Below, piece by piece: positions 51,793-60,807 of a DNA stretch of 64,000 nt. The first letter of the stretch is position 1. The number at the start of each line of letters is the position of its first letter. The stretch is taken from assembly GCF_016862435.1 (NCBI RefSeq), contig NZ_BOMY01000031.1:154786-218785 (forward strand), given 5' to 3'. The DNA is from Paractinoplanes tereljensis. GTDB taxonomy: Bacteria > Actinomycetota > Actinomycetes > Mycobacteriales > Micromonosporaceae. The position numbers were made by a program, and so were the translations under genes. The notes beneath the pieces were generated by a model. The model had not been told where the DNA came from, searched no databases, and worked only from the letters and a program-made list of their open reading frames with translations.

Positions 51793-52035
51793 ATGCGGAC
51801 GGTGAGCTTGACTCAGTTGCGGCAGAATCTTGCCGCCGAGCTCGACAGCGTGATCGACGACGCCGAGGAACTGGTAGTGACTCGCTCGGGACGCCACCCG
51901 GTCGTCATCGTGCCATTGGCCGAGTACGAGTCGATGAAGGAGACCGAGTACCTCCTTCGCAGCCCGGCTAACGCGGAAGCCTTGCGCCGGTCGCTTGCAG
52001 AGCTGGACCGAGGCAGGGCGCCGAAGTCTCCGTAG
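51793..52035 (+). CDS. Orphan Phd/YefM-type antitoxin
   Basis: 80 residues from ATG 51793; a GGGGGTAGG stretch lies just upstream. The N-terminal DNA-binding fold starts with the family pattern VSLTQLRQNLAAELDSVI, followed by LVVTRSGRHPVVIVPLAEYESM; the C-terminal helical part would wrap a YoeB/Doc-type toxin. No toxin gene follows: the next 94 nt hold no ORF and then an opposite-strand gene ends. So an orphan or rescuing antitoxin, or one whose toxin was lost. Confidence 0.82.
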   Translation: MRTVSLTQLRQNLAAELDSVIDDAEELVVTRSGRHPVVIVPLAEYESMKETEYLLRSPANAEALRRSLAELDRGRAPKSP

Positions 52036-52129
52036 GAAGTCCATTCCCACGGTGCAATTCGAAGGGAAGCAGTCGGTTCCGGACCGCGATTACCAAATTT
52101 TGAGGAGTTGAACCACCAAATCCGAGGCG

Positions 52130-52435
52130 CTACTGCGCGTCGCGGACGGTGGTCAGGTCGGCTAAGCCGGCCACCGTCAGGACCGGGGCCAGCAAGGGGG
52201 AGGCCAGCAGGGTCACCTGTTCGATGTGCGGGAACAGGGCGGCCAGGCCGGCGCTGTCCAGGTACTCCACGGCGGTCAGGTCGACGATGATGGGGGCCTG
52301 GGCGGCCTGCTTGCGGGCGCCGGTCAGGGCGGCGGCGAAGGCGTCGGCGTTGCTCATGTCGATTTCGCCGGTGGCGGCCAGGACTACCGCGCCGTCCGTG
52401 TGGCGGCCGGTGGTGAAGGTCAGTGCGGTGCTCAT
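52130..52435 (-). CDS. STAS-domain anti-sigma factor antagonist
   Basis: 101 residues. STAS fold with IIVDLTAVEYLDSAGLAAL; Ser61 in the DSAG motif is the usual phosphorylation site. It follows the giant sensor with ATGA coupling. The predicted cycle: the sensor's C-terminal ATPase phosphorylates Ser61, and the SpoIIE domain of the same protein (or another) dephosphorylates it. Confidence 0.88.
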   Translation of the reverse strand: MSTALTFTTGRHTDGAVVLAATGEIDMSNADAFAAALTGARKQAAQAPIIVDLTAVEYLDSAGLAALFPHIEQVTLLASPLLAPVLTVAGLADLTTVRDAQ

Positions 52436-55400
52436 CGCGGGATCCTTGCCTGCAGGGCGACGACGGTGCCGGCCGTGCCGGTGGTCACGGTTACCTCGGT
52501 CATCAAGGCTCTCATCAGCTTGAGGCCTCGTCCCCGATGTGGGTTGGCGGCCGGCTGTGGTGTCTTCCAGCGGCCGCGGTCGGTGATGGTCAGGTGCAGC
52601 TCGTCGGCGGTGGCGGCGGCGCGCAGGCGGATCTGCTCGCCGGCCGTGTGCCGGTGCCCGTGCTCGATGGCGTTGGCGCAGGCCTCGCCCGCGGCCACCA
52701 GGATGTTCTGGGTCGTGGTGGGGTCGATGCCGCAGCGGGCCAGCCAGCCGCGCAGAGCCGACCGCACCGGGGAGAGCCGGCCGGGTTCGGCGGGAAAGTC
52801 GAGTTCCAGCGGGCCGGGATGGCGGTACAGCAGCAGGGCCACGTCGTCGTCGTATCCGCCGGAGGGGGCCATGCTCGCCATCAGTTCGGCGGCCAGGTCC
52901 TCGATCGCGGCCGCGCGTCCCTCCTGGACCGTGGCGGTGACCCGGTCGATGCCGTCGGTCAGTGGATGCTTGCGGCGTTCGACCAGGCCGTCGGTGTAGA
53001 GCAGCAGCGTGGCCCGGGCCGGCACCAGGTAGTGCGCCTCGGGGCGCTCACCGGCCAGCGGGACCCCGAGCGGGCGGGACCGGCCCTGGTCGAGCAGGTC
53101 GCTGGTGCCGTCGGGGTGGATGACCACGGCGGGCGGATGCCCGGCGCTGGAGTAGGCGAGCCCGCCGCCGGCCGGGTCGAGGACGCCGACGAAGACGGTG
53201 GCGCACATGGCGCCGGGCAGCTGCGCCGCGAAGCGGTCCAGGGCGGTGAGGGTCTGCGCCGGGTCGGTGTTCTGCAGCAGCAGGGCCCGGCAGGCGCTGC
53301 GGAGCTGGCCCATCACGGTGGCCGCCTGCAGGCCGTGCCCGACGCAGTCGCCGACGACGATGCCGATCCGGCCGTCGTCCAGCGGGACCGTGTCGTACCA
53401 GTCGCCGCCGACCTTCAACGGCCGGGTGGCGGGGGCGTAGCGGACCGCGAAGCCGGTCGGCAGCTGAGCCGGGCCGAGGATGGCGCGTTGCAGCGCCAGT
53501 GCGGTCTCCCGCTGCTGGTCGATCTGGTGAATGCGGTGCAGACCCTGGCCGAGGTGCCCGGCCAGCAGCGCCAGCAGGGTCTGGTCCTGCTCGGTGAACG
53601 GCCGGTTCTCGGCCAGCTCGACCCGCAGCACCATGGTGCCGTCGGGGTGTTCCAGCGCGATGCCGGCCCCGCCGGACTGCTCGGCGACCGGGGTGAGCAG
53701 GGGCTCGGTGCGCAGCTTGGCGATGGCCTGGCGGCTCGGTTCGGCCAGGTTCTCCCAGCGGACGCGCGGGTCGGTGGTGGTCAGCGCGGGCGGGCCGGCC
53801 TCGGTGAACACGGCCGCGTACACCTCGGTGGCCTGCCACAGCCCCCTCAGTGAGGACAGCACCCCGTCCAGGGCGGCGGCCTGGCTGTCGGCCTGGGAGA
53901 GCCGCACACTCAGCGCGGCCAGGGCGCTGTCCCGCTGCACGGCGTAGTGCTCGGCGGTGACGTCGCGGAACGTGCCGACGATGACCCGCCGCCCGGTTTC
54001 CGGGTCCTCGACCCGGCTGAACGCGGCAGCCACCCACAGCCGGTGCCCGTCGCGGTGCGCCACCGGGATCGTGTAGGAGCCGCGAGCCTTGTCGAGAATC
54101 ATCGCGAACGCCGCGTTGACCTGCTGATATCCCTCAGGGTCACCGTCCCGGTCCGGCCACCAGGGATGCACCGGAGCGTACGGGAGACCTTCCGGCCCGT
54201 ACCCCAGGATGTCGGTGAAGGTCGAGTTGATCTCGATGACCGCGCCGTCGTCGTCGCAGACGAAGAACGCCTCCTGCAGCGAGTCGACAAGCGCGGTGCG
54301 CCACCGCGCGTGGTGGTTGCGCAGCCGCGCGAGGGCCACGTTGGCCCGCACCCGGGCCAGCAGCTCGGCCGAGGAGAACGGCTTGACCAGGTAGTCGTCG
54401 GCGCCGGCTTCCAGGCCTTCGATGGAGGCCTCCTGGCCGGCCCGGGCCGAGAGCAGCAGCACCGGCGTGCCGGCCGTGCGCGGGTCGCCGCGCAGCGCCG
54501 CGACCAGCTCGAGGCCGTCCATCCGGGGCATCATGACGTCGCTGACGATCAGGTCGGGGAGCTGCCTGCGGGCCTCGTCCAGGGCTTCCTGCCCGTCGGC
54601 GACCGCCTGCACCTCGTGCCCGGCCGATTGCAGCAGCCGGACGAGGTAGTCCCGCATGTCCGCGTTGTCGTCGGCGACCAGAACCCGGGCGCCGCCCTGC
54701 TGGGTGGGCGCCACATCAACAGAAGAAGGGAGCCAGCGCAAGGCCTCCTGGACGTACGGCGAGGCAGTGTCCGAGACCGTGACGGCGCTGCCCGCGGTGG
54801 CCACCGCGTCGGCCGGCAGGTGCTCGGCGCCGAACGGCAGCCGGATGGTGAAGGTGGTGCCGGTGCCGATCGCGCTGGTCGCCTCGATGGTGCCGCCGTG
54901 CAGCTCGACGAGTTCCTTGACCAGGGCCAGGCCGATGCCGCTGCCCTCGTTGGAACGGGACCGGGCGTTCTCGATCCGGTGGAACCGTTCGAACAGGCGG
55001 GGCATCTCGTCGGCGGCCACCCCGATGCCGGTGTCGGCCACGGTGACCACCGCCCGGTCGCCGGCCGGGTGCACGGCGATCCGCACGCCACCGGCGAAGG
55101 TGAACTTCAGCGCGTTGCTGAGCAGGTTGAGGATCACCTTCTCCCACATGCCGCGGTCCAGGTAGACCGGCTGGTCCATGGGCGGGCAGTCGACCTCGAA
55201 GGTGAGGCCGGCCCGCTCGACGGCGGAGCGGAACACGCTGGCCAGGTCGCTGGTGGCGGCGGGCAGGTCGACCGGCTCGTAGTGGGCCTGCATCCGGCCG
55301 GCTTCGATCCGGGAGAAGTCGAGCAGGGTGTTGACCAGCTTGCCCAGCCGCAGCCCGTTGCGGTGGATGACGTCCAGCTCGGCGCGGACCGTCTCGTCCG

Positions 55401-56457
55401 GGGTCCGGGCGAGCAGATCCTCGACCGGACCCATGATCAGGGTCAGCGGCGTACGGAACTCGTGGCTGATGTTGGAGAAGAACGCCGTCTTGGCCCGGTC
55501 GAGCTCGGTCAGCGCCTCGTAGTTGCGGGCGCTCGTGATGCCGGCCGCGAGGTGCCCGGCGGCCAGTTCGACGAAACCGCGGTAGCCCTCGTCGAGCACG
55601 CGGTACCGGTTGAGGCCGGCCACTATGAACCCGTACGGCGTGCCGCCCTGTTGCAGCAGCGGCACCAGCAGCGCCTGGGTGGGCGGCTCGTCCCAGTCCC
55701 CGGCGGGCAGGTCCCCGTCGAGCGGCACCACCGGGCTGTCGGCGAGGTCGGCGACCGGCCACGCCGGCAACGGGGGAGGCCCGCCCTCGAAGCCGGTGGA
55801 TGCGGCCAGCCGCACGTCGGGGCCGTCGAACAGGTAGGTCAGCGTGAACGGCAGGTCGCGCCGGTTGCGGGCGAGCTGGGCGCTGGCGAAGGTCAGCATC
55901 TCCTGCTCGGCGCGGACCGCGCTGGGGTCGGAGCCGAGGTCGCGCAGCGTCGCCATCCGGCGTTCGCCGATGATCCGCTCGGTCTCCTCGCTGACCACGC
56001 ACAGCATCCCGACCAGCGCGCCGTCGTCGTCGCGCAGCGGGCTGTAGGAGAACGTGTGGTAACTCTCCTCCCGGTAGCCGGACCGCTCGACGAACAGCAG
56101 CAGCGCTTCGTCCCAGGTCGCGGCCCCGCTGGACAGCACCGTCGCGATCCGCGGGCCGATGTCGCCCCAGATCTCGGCCCACACGTCGCTGGCCGGCCGG
56201 CCCAGCGCCCACGGGTACTTCTCGCCGAGCGTGTCGCGCCGGTAGGCGTCGTTGCAGAAGAACGTGAGATCCGGCCCCCACGCCATCCACATCGGGAAAC
56301 GTGACGACAGCAGGATGCTGACCGCGGTCCGGAGGCTCTGCGGCCAGCCGTCCGGCGCGCCCAGCGGCGTCTCGTCCCAGCTCACGGCGGCGAGGTCGAG
56401 CCCGACGTCACCGCCGCCCGCGAACACCTCGGCCGGCCGACGTTCGCCCTCACCCAT
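52432..56457 (-). CDS. Giant hybrid sensor: histidine kinase, receiver, SpoIIE phosphatase and RsbW-like kinase
   Basis: 1341 residues. Order: PAS-like N-terminus (about 30-165), GAF (about 195-325), HisKA/HATPase with His332 in SHEFRTPL and ATPase motifs NLLSNALKFT and GSGIGLALVKEL, receiver with Asp640 in SDVMMPRMDG, PAS (about 715-830), GAF (about 835-990), SpoIIE/PP2C phosphatase (Asp1019 in GGDWYD; GDCVGHG) and a C-terminal RsbW-type ATPase (EACANAIEHGH). One polypeptide thus joins two-component and partner-switching chemistry. It overlaps the STAS gene (ATGA). No sigma factor gene is adjacent. Confidence 0.9.
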   Translation of the reverse strand: MGEGERRPAEVFAGGGDVGLDLAAVSWDETPLGAPDGWPQSLRTAVSILLSSRFPMWMAWGPDLTFFCNDAYRRDTLGEKYPWALGRPASDVWAEIWGDIGPRIATVLSSGAATWDEALLLFVERSGYREESYHTFSYSPLRDDDGALVGMLCVVSEETERIIGERRMATLRDLGSDPSAVRAEQEMLTFASAQLARNRRDLPFTLTYLFDGPDVRLAASTGFEGGPPPLPAWPVADLADSPVVPLDGDLPAGDWDEPPTQALLVPLLQQGGTPYGFIVAGLNRYRVLDEGYRGFVELAAGHLAAGITSARNYEALTELDRAKTAFFSNISHEFRTPLTLIMGPVEDLLARTPDETVRAELDVIHRNGLRLGKLVNTLLDFSRIEAGRMQAHYEPVDLPAATSDLASVFRSAVERAGLTFEVDCPPMDQPVYLDRGMWEKVILNLLSNALKFTFAGGVRIAVHPAGDRAVVTVADTGIGVAADEMPRLFERFHRIENARSRSNEGSGIGLALVKELVELHGGTIEATSAIGTGTTFTIRLPFGAEHLPADAVATAGSAVTVSDTASPYVQEALRWLPSSVDVAPTQQGGARVLVADDNADMRDYLVRLLQSAGHEVQAVADGQEALDEARRQLPDLIVSDVMMPRMDGLELVAALRGDPRTAGTPVLLLSARAGQEASIEGLEAGADDYLVKPFSSAELLARVRANVALARLRNHHARWRTALVDSLQEAFFVCDDDGAVIEINSTFTDILGYGPEGLPYAPVHPWWPDRDGDPEGYQQVNAAFAMILDKARGSYTIPVAHRDGHRLWVAAAFSRVEDPETGRRVIVGTFRDVTAEHYAVQRDSALAALSVRLSQADSQAAALDGVLSSLRGLWQATEVYAAVFTEAGPPALTTTDPRVRWENLAEPSRQAIAKLRTEPLLTPVAEQSGGAGIALEHPDGTMVLRVELAENRPFTEQDQTLLALLAGHLGQGLHRIHQIDQQRETALALQRAILGPAQLPTGFAVRYAPATRPLKVGGDWYDTVPLDDGRIGIVVGDCVGHGLQAATVMGQLRSACRALLLQNTDPAQTLTALDRFAAQLPGAMCATVFVGVLDPAGGGLAYSSAGHPPAVVIHPDGTSDLLDQGRSRPLGVPLAGERPEAHYLVPARATLLLYTDGLVERRKHPLTDGIDRVTATVQEGRAAAIEDLAAELMASMAPSGGYDDDVALLLYRHPGPLELDFPAEPGRLSPVRSALRGWLARCGIDPTTTQNILVAAGEACANAIEHGHRHTAGEQIRLRAAATADELHLTITDRGRWKTPQPAANPHRGRGLKLMRALMTEVTVTTGTAGTVVALQARIPR

Positions 56458-56664
56458 TGCCCGAGCTCTCCTTCAAAGAACGCCGTGCCTGCGGGTTGCA
56501 GGATAAACGGCCCGCTCGCGTCGCGCCCGTCGGACCGGCGGGAGCACCCCACCAGGGCATGCGCGTTCGGGCATGTCCTTGATCGATGCATTGACATTTG
56601 TTTCGGTCGGACGACAGCGTTGTCACCAGCGGATGTCGGGATTCATCCGGGCGAGGGGTGCACC

Positions 56665-59400
56665 ATGCGCGAACACAGTTGGTACCGCCGGGCCGCCGCT
56701 GGTGTGGCGAGTGTCATTCTGATCATCGCGCCGTCGCCGTCCGCCCAGGCCCACAGCCATCGGAAGAGCGCGGCCGTCATCTCCGGGGACGCCCGCTTCC
56801 AGGTGCTCTCGCCGATGCTGATCCGCACCGAGTACGCGCCGGGCGGCACCTTCACCGACGCCGCCACCTTCAACGTGGTCGGCCGGGACAAATTCGCCGC
56901 CACGCCCTACACCACCAGCACCGCGCAGGGCTGGCTGACCATCGATACCGGCTCGCTGACGCTTCGCTACCGGGTGGGTTCGGGGTCTTTCTCCACCGAC
57001 AATCTGACCGTACGGCTGAAGACCGGCCAGCAAGTCGTGCAGGCCGCGCCGTGGACCGGGCACACCGTTCCGGACTGCGCGATCGGTGTCCTGTGCGAGG
57101 CCGAGTCGCTCGCCGTCAGCGGGCCCGGCATCGCGTCCGATCACAGCGGCTACACCGGGGCCGGGTTCGCGGCCGGGTTCCAGGCGACCGGCGATTCACT
57201 TGGCTTCACGGTCACCGCCCCCGCCGCCGGGGCCTATCAGCTGGGCGTGCGCTACGCCAACAGCACCGGGGGCGACGGCCAGAACGTCACCCGCACCCTC
57301 ACCGTCTCGGTGGACGGTGCTCCCGCCCGTACCCTCAGCCTGCCTCCGACCGGAAGCTGGGACACCTGGGCCGTGGCAAACGCCGGGTTGGATCTTGCCG
57401 CGGGCAAACATCTGATCAGCGTCGGTCGCGGCGCGACCGACTCCGGCAACGTGAACATCGACAGCCTGGCCGTCGGCCGGACCGGCGACGCCTACCCCGT
57501 GCCGGTGCCGCCGGCGCCGCAGCCGTGCCCGTTCGGCACCATCTGCGAGGCGGACACCGGCGCCCTGACCGGCGGCGCGAAGAGCGCCCACGACCACAAC
57601 GGCTATGCCGGCAGCGGTTTCCTCGCCGGCCTCGAGCAGACCGCGGCCGGGGCTTCCTACACCGTCACCGGGGTGCCGCGGGCCGGCAGTTACCGGGTGC
57701 AGCTGCGCTACGCCAACGGCAAGGCCGGGGCGCAGCCGATCCAGTCCCGGTCGATCACGGTCAACGGGGTCGCCGCGACCCTTACGCCGACGAGCGGCTG
57801 GGACTACTGGCGCACGGTCTCGGTGCCGGTCACCCTGGCGGCCGGCAGCAACACGGTGACGCTGGGCTGCCCGGCCGCCGACAGCTGCCACGTCAACGTC
57901 GACACGATCGCGGTCACCGCGGCGAACTCCCCGCTGCTGGCCCCGCACGCGCCGCTCGGCGGCTATCGCCGTGGCCTGGACGGGGTCGACGGCGGCGCGC
58001 TGACCGCGCCCGGCCTGCTGTACCAGGATGGGTGGTCGCTGCTCGACGACTCGGTCGCGGCCGGGCATCAGGACGCGTACGTCTTCGGGTACGGCCAGAA
58101 CTACCCCCGTGCCCTGCAGGATCTCTCCACCCTGACCGGCCCGACCAAGCTGCTGCCGAAATGGGCGTACGGCGTCTGGTACTCCGAGTACTACGACCGC
58201 ACCGCCGCCGAGTTCCAGGCGATCGTGACCCGGGCCAAGGCCGAGGGCGTGCCGATGGACGTGCTGGTGGTGGACACCGACTTCAAGGCCCCGGACCGGT
58301 GGAACGGCTGGTCGATCGACCCGTCGCGAATCCCCGACCCACAGGGCTTCGTCGATTGGCTGCACGCGCAGGGAGTGCGAACCGGGCTTAACATCCACCC
58401 GAGCATCCTCGGTTCCGACCCCAAGTTCGCGCAGGCTCAGGCGACCGCCAAGGGCAAGCTGCAGCGGGTCGGCTGCAACGGCGGCCCGGACTGCTACGTC
58501 TTCGACTGGTCCGATCCCGATCAGCTCGCCGCCTACCTCCAGCTGCACCGGTCGATGGCCCCGAAGGGTCTGGACTTCTGGTGGCTGGACTGGTGCTGCG
58601 ACGGCTCCCGCTCGTCCAGGGCCGACGTCACCCCGGATTCCCTGATCAACCAGAAGTACGCCGAGGAGACCGGTTTCGCCTTCTCCCGGGCGTACGGATC
58701 GCTGCAGGCCGGCGGCTACAGCGGGCCGACCGCCGTGCCCACCGGCCCGTGGGCCGACAAGCGAAGCACGCTTCACTTCACCGGCGACACCATCTCCAAC
58801 TGGGCGACGCTGCAGTTCGAGGTCGGTTACACCGGCGGCGAATCGGTCGCCACCGGGCTGGCCGCGATCAGCCACGACATCGGCGGGCACACCGGCGGCC
58901 TGCAGGAACCCGGCACCGAGCCGGGCAGCACCAAGCTGCCGGACGACCTCTACGCCCGGTGGGTGCAGCTCGGCACGTTCCAGCCGATCGACCGGCTGCA
59001 CTCCAACCACAGCGACCGGCTGCCCTGGCAGTACGGCGCGGCGGCCAAGGCCTCCGCCACCAAATTCCTGCAGCTGCGCCAACAGCTGCAGACCTACACC
59101 TACGCCGCTGCCACCGAGGCCACCCGCACGGGTACGCCGATCGTCCGGCCGTTGTATCTGGCCTACCCCGGCGAGCAGGAGGCGTACGCGACGGCCGGCG
59201 CCGAATACCTCTACGGCCCCGACTTCCTGGTCGCCCCGGTCACCACGCCGGGCACGACCGCCACCACCACGGTGTGGTTCCCGCCCGGCAACACCTGGCA
59301 GGACTACTTCACCGGGGTTACCTATGCCGGGGGCAGCACCGCGCAGGTCACCACGACGCTGGACACCATGCCGGTGTTCAGGCGGCTCGCGCGCCGATAG
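56665..59400 (+). CDS. Secreted GH31 glycoside hydrolase with two inserted carbohydrate-binding modules
   Basis: 911 residues from ATG 56665. Signal peptide (MREHSWYRRAAAGVAS..., cleavage near AQA). A GH31 N-terminal beta-sandwich is interrupted by two CBM35/CBM6-like modules (about 142-272 and 293-422), each starting with a CEA(D/E) pattern and containing GYxGxGFxAG. The catalytic barrel has nucleophile Asp642 in FWWLDWCCDG, acid/base Asp708 in FTGDTISNW and HDIGGHTGG. Acts outside the cell on an alpha-linked sugar; precise substrate not readable. Confidence 0.9.
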   Translation: MREHSWYRRAAAGVASVILIIAPSPSAQAHSHRKSAAVISGDARFQVLSPMLIRTEYAPGGTFTDAATFNVVGRDKFAATPYTTSTAQGWLTIDTGSLTLRYRVGSGSFSTDNLTVRLKTGQQVVQAAPWTGHTVPDCAIGVLCEAESLAVSGPGIASDHSGYTGAGFAAGFQATGDSLGFTVTAPAAGAYQLGVRYANSTGGDGQNVTRTLTVSVDGAPARTLSLPPTGSWDTWAVANAGLDLAAGKHLISVGRGATDSGNVNIDSLAVGRTGDAYPVPVPPAPQPCPFGTICEADTGALTGGAKSAHDHNGYAGSGFLAGLEQTAAGASYTVTGVPRAGSYRVQLRYANGKAGAQPIQSRSITVNGVAATLTPTSGWDYWRTVSVPVTLAAGSNTVTLGCPAADSCHVNVDTIAVTAANSPLLAPHAPLGGYRRGLDGVDGGALTAPGLLYQDGWSLLDDSVAAGHQDAYVFGYGQNYPRALQDLSTLTGPTKLLPKWAYGVWYSEYYDRTAAEFQAIVTRAKAEGVPMDVLVVDTDFKAPDRWNGWSIDPSRIPDPQGFVDWLHAQGVRTGLNIHPSILGSDPKFAQAQATAKGKLQRVGCNGGPDCYVFDWSDPDQLAAYLQLHRSMAPKGLDFWWLDWCCDGSRSSRADVTPDSLINQKYAEETGFAFSRAYGSLQAGGYSGPTAVPTGPWADKRSTLHFTGDTISNWATLQFEVGYTGGESVATGLAAISHDIGGHTGGLQEPGTEPGSTKLPDDLYARWVQLGTFQPIDRLHSNHSDRLPWQYGAAAKASATKFLQLRQQLQTYTYAAATEATRTGTPIVRPLYLAYPGEQEAYATAGAEYLYGPDFLVAPVTTPGTTATTTVWFPPGNTWQDYFTGVTYAGGSTAQVTTTLDTMPVFRRLARR

Positions 59401-60214
59401 CCAGGGCCCGCATCAGGAACCGGGGTTCGGCCAGCGCGCTCGGATGCGCGAGCAGGGTGGTGACCTGGCCGACCCGGTGATTGACGCGGTGGTCGCGCAT
59501 CGACGCCTTGAAGATCAGGCCGCTGGCCCACCGGATCGCCCGGTACCCCGCCGGGTAGGGGCCGTCGACGTGCGGGAGGGCCAGGTCGGCCATCGCGACG
59601 CCGGCTGTCCGCCTGGTGATAGGTGGCGACCTCGCCGACCTGCTCAGCGGTGGTGGCCTCGACGCCGTCGTGCCGCACCCCGACGACTTCTTTGCTGTTG
59701 AGGACAAGGCCTTCGGCCCGGCCCTGGATCGTACGGACATTGGCCCGGCCCATCACACGGCGGCGGATCAGCGCCTCCAGGAACGGCCGGCTGGAGATCA
59801 GCGCTTTTTCGTCCGGGTCGGCCGGAGGTTCGTCGCGGAGCTCGCCGTCGAGATAGAACCGGTTCGTGCCGGGCGGCGGGTTGATCGCGCCGGCCGCGTG
59901 GGCCTCCGCGAGGAACCCGGGAACCAGCGTTGCAGCTGATTGATACCGGACGGGAGCAGCGCGTGCACCTGGCTGCCCTGCGGAACGCCCGGCCGGGGCG
60001 CGGCCTCGGCCGCCGCCCGCTCGTCCGGCAGGTCGAGCGCGGCAAGGTCGTCCCGCTCGATGATCAGCACCTGCTCGGCGTGGTCGCTGAGCACCCGGGC
60101 GGCCATCAGCCCCGCGACGCTGCCACCCAGCACGACCGCCTGCCGGAACAGCACCCGCGGGTTTGCCGGTGTGGTGGACGACGACAACACCGCGAACCGA
60201 CGAGCAGCAGGCAA
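59378..60214 (-). pseudogene. FAD-dependent monooxygenase pseudogene
   Basis: Segments in three frames. From ATG 60214 a Rossmann FAD-binding start (AVVLGGSVAGLMAARVL, then LIIERDD and the HALLPSG segment) runs to about 59925, shifts to a second frame (GFLAEAHAAGAIN, ISSRPFLEALIRRRV, VRTIQGRAEGLV) to about 59620, and the C-terminus is in a third (MADLALPHVDGPYPAG to the stop at 59378). Adding the fragments gives about 300 residues against roughly 450 in intact enzymes, so the centre with the second FAD motif is deleted. The end overlaps the GH31 gene by 23 nt. Confidence 0.8.
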
Positions 60215-60229
60215 TTGATCCCCCTTGAT

Positions 60230-60607
60230 TCAGACCTTGGAGTCGATGAACTGGTGCAGCCGCGCCCACTCGCCGTCCGGGAGCGCGCCGTAGACCCGGG
60301 CGTCATCGATCAGGTCGCGGGCCCGCGCGTAGTCGCCGGCGAGGAAGGCCGCGCTGGCGTCGGCGTTGGCCTGCCGGCCCAGCTCACGCACGTCGTCGGA
60401 GCTGCGCGCGCCGGCCGGCACTTTCTGCTGCCGGAGCCACGCCTGCTCCTCCTCGGTGGCGGCCGCGATCTCAAAGACGTAGCGCAGCGAGTCACCCGCC
60501 ACGTTCCGGTAGGCCGGCCCCCACTGCTCCAGCGCCAGCAGCAGCTCCCGCTGCCGAACCCGAATTCGTCGCTGTTGCAGGTCATCGTTCTCGACCACCG
60601 CGGTCAT
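60230..60607 (-). CDS. Uncharacterised small protein
   Basis: 125 residues, rich in helices and acidic residues, with no membrane segment or signal. Contains a TPR-like stretch FLAGDYARARDLIDDARVYG. Sits immediately upstream of the FAD pseudogene on the same strand (15-nt gap), so it may have shared an operon with it. Family not recognised. Confidence 0.65.
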   Translation of the reverse strand: MTAVVENDDLQQRRIRVRQRELLLALEQWGPAYRNVAGDSLRYVFEIAAATEEEQAWLRQQKVPAGARSSDDVRELGRQANADASAAFLAGDYARARDLIDDARVYGALPDGEWARLHQFIDSKV

Positions 60608-60697
60608 CGGTCCTCCCCAGGGCCTAGATCAACTAACCCCTGTTTCCCGATGCCATCCGCGACTAACCCCGATCACGACACGACGAGATAACGGTCC

Positions 60698-60793
60698 AAC
60701 GTTCGCCTGCCTAACGTTGAAGCTTCTAACGTTGGTGTTTCTAACGTTCGTCTGCCTAACGTTCGTCTGCCTAACGTTCGTCTGCCTAACGTT
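60698..60793. repeat. 15-bp repeat array with palindromic AACGTT cores
   Basis: AACGTT occurs at 60698, 60713, 60728, 60743, 60758, 60773 and 60788, exactly every 15 bp; the variable part is CGTCTGCCT (three copies), CGCCTGCCT, GGTGTTTCT (two) or GAAGCTTCT. A decayed eighth unit lies at the stop codon of the YbhN-type gene. It sits between that stop and the next gene. The minus-strand frame reads repeated TNVRQ pentapeptides but has no start. Confidence 0.88.
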
Positions 60794-60807
60794 GGTGTTT
60801 CTGCACG

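Noticed and set aside
53947..56304. Plus-strand 785-codon frame within the sensor kinase gene
   Set aside because: Antisense shadow; the minus-strand frame contains kinase, receiver and phosphatase motifs in order.
60698..60793. CRISPR array
   Set aside because: Units are 15 bp without unique spacers of 30-40 bp, and no cas genes are present.
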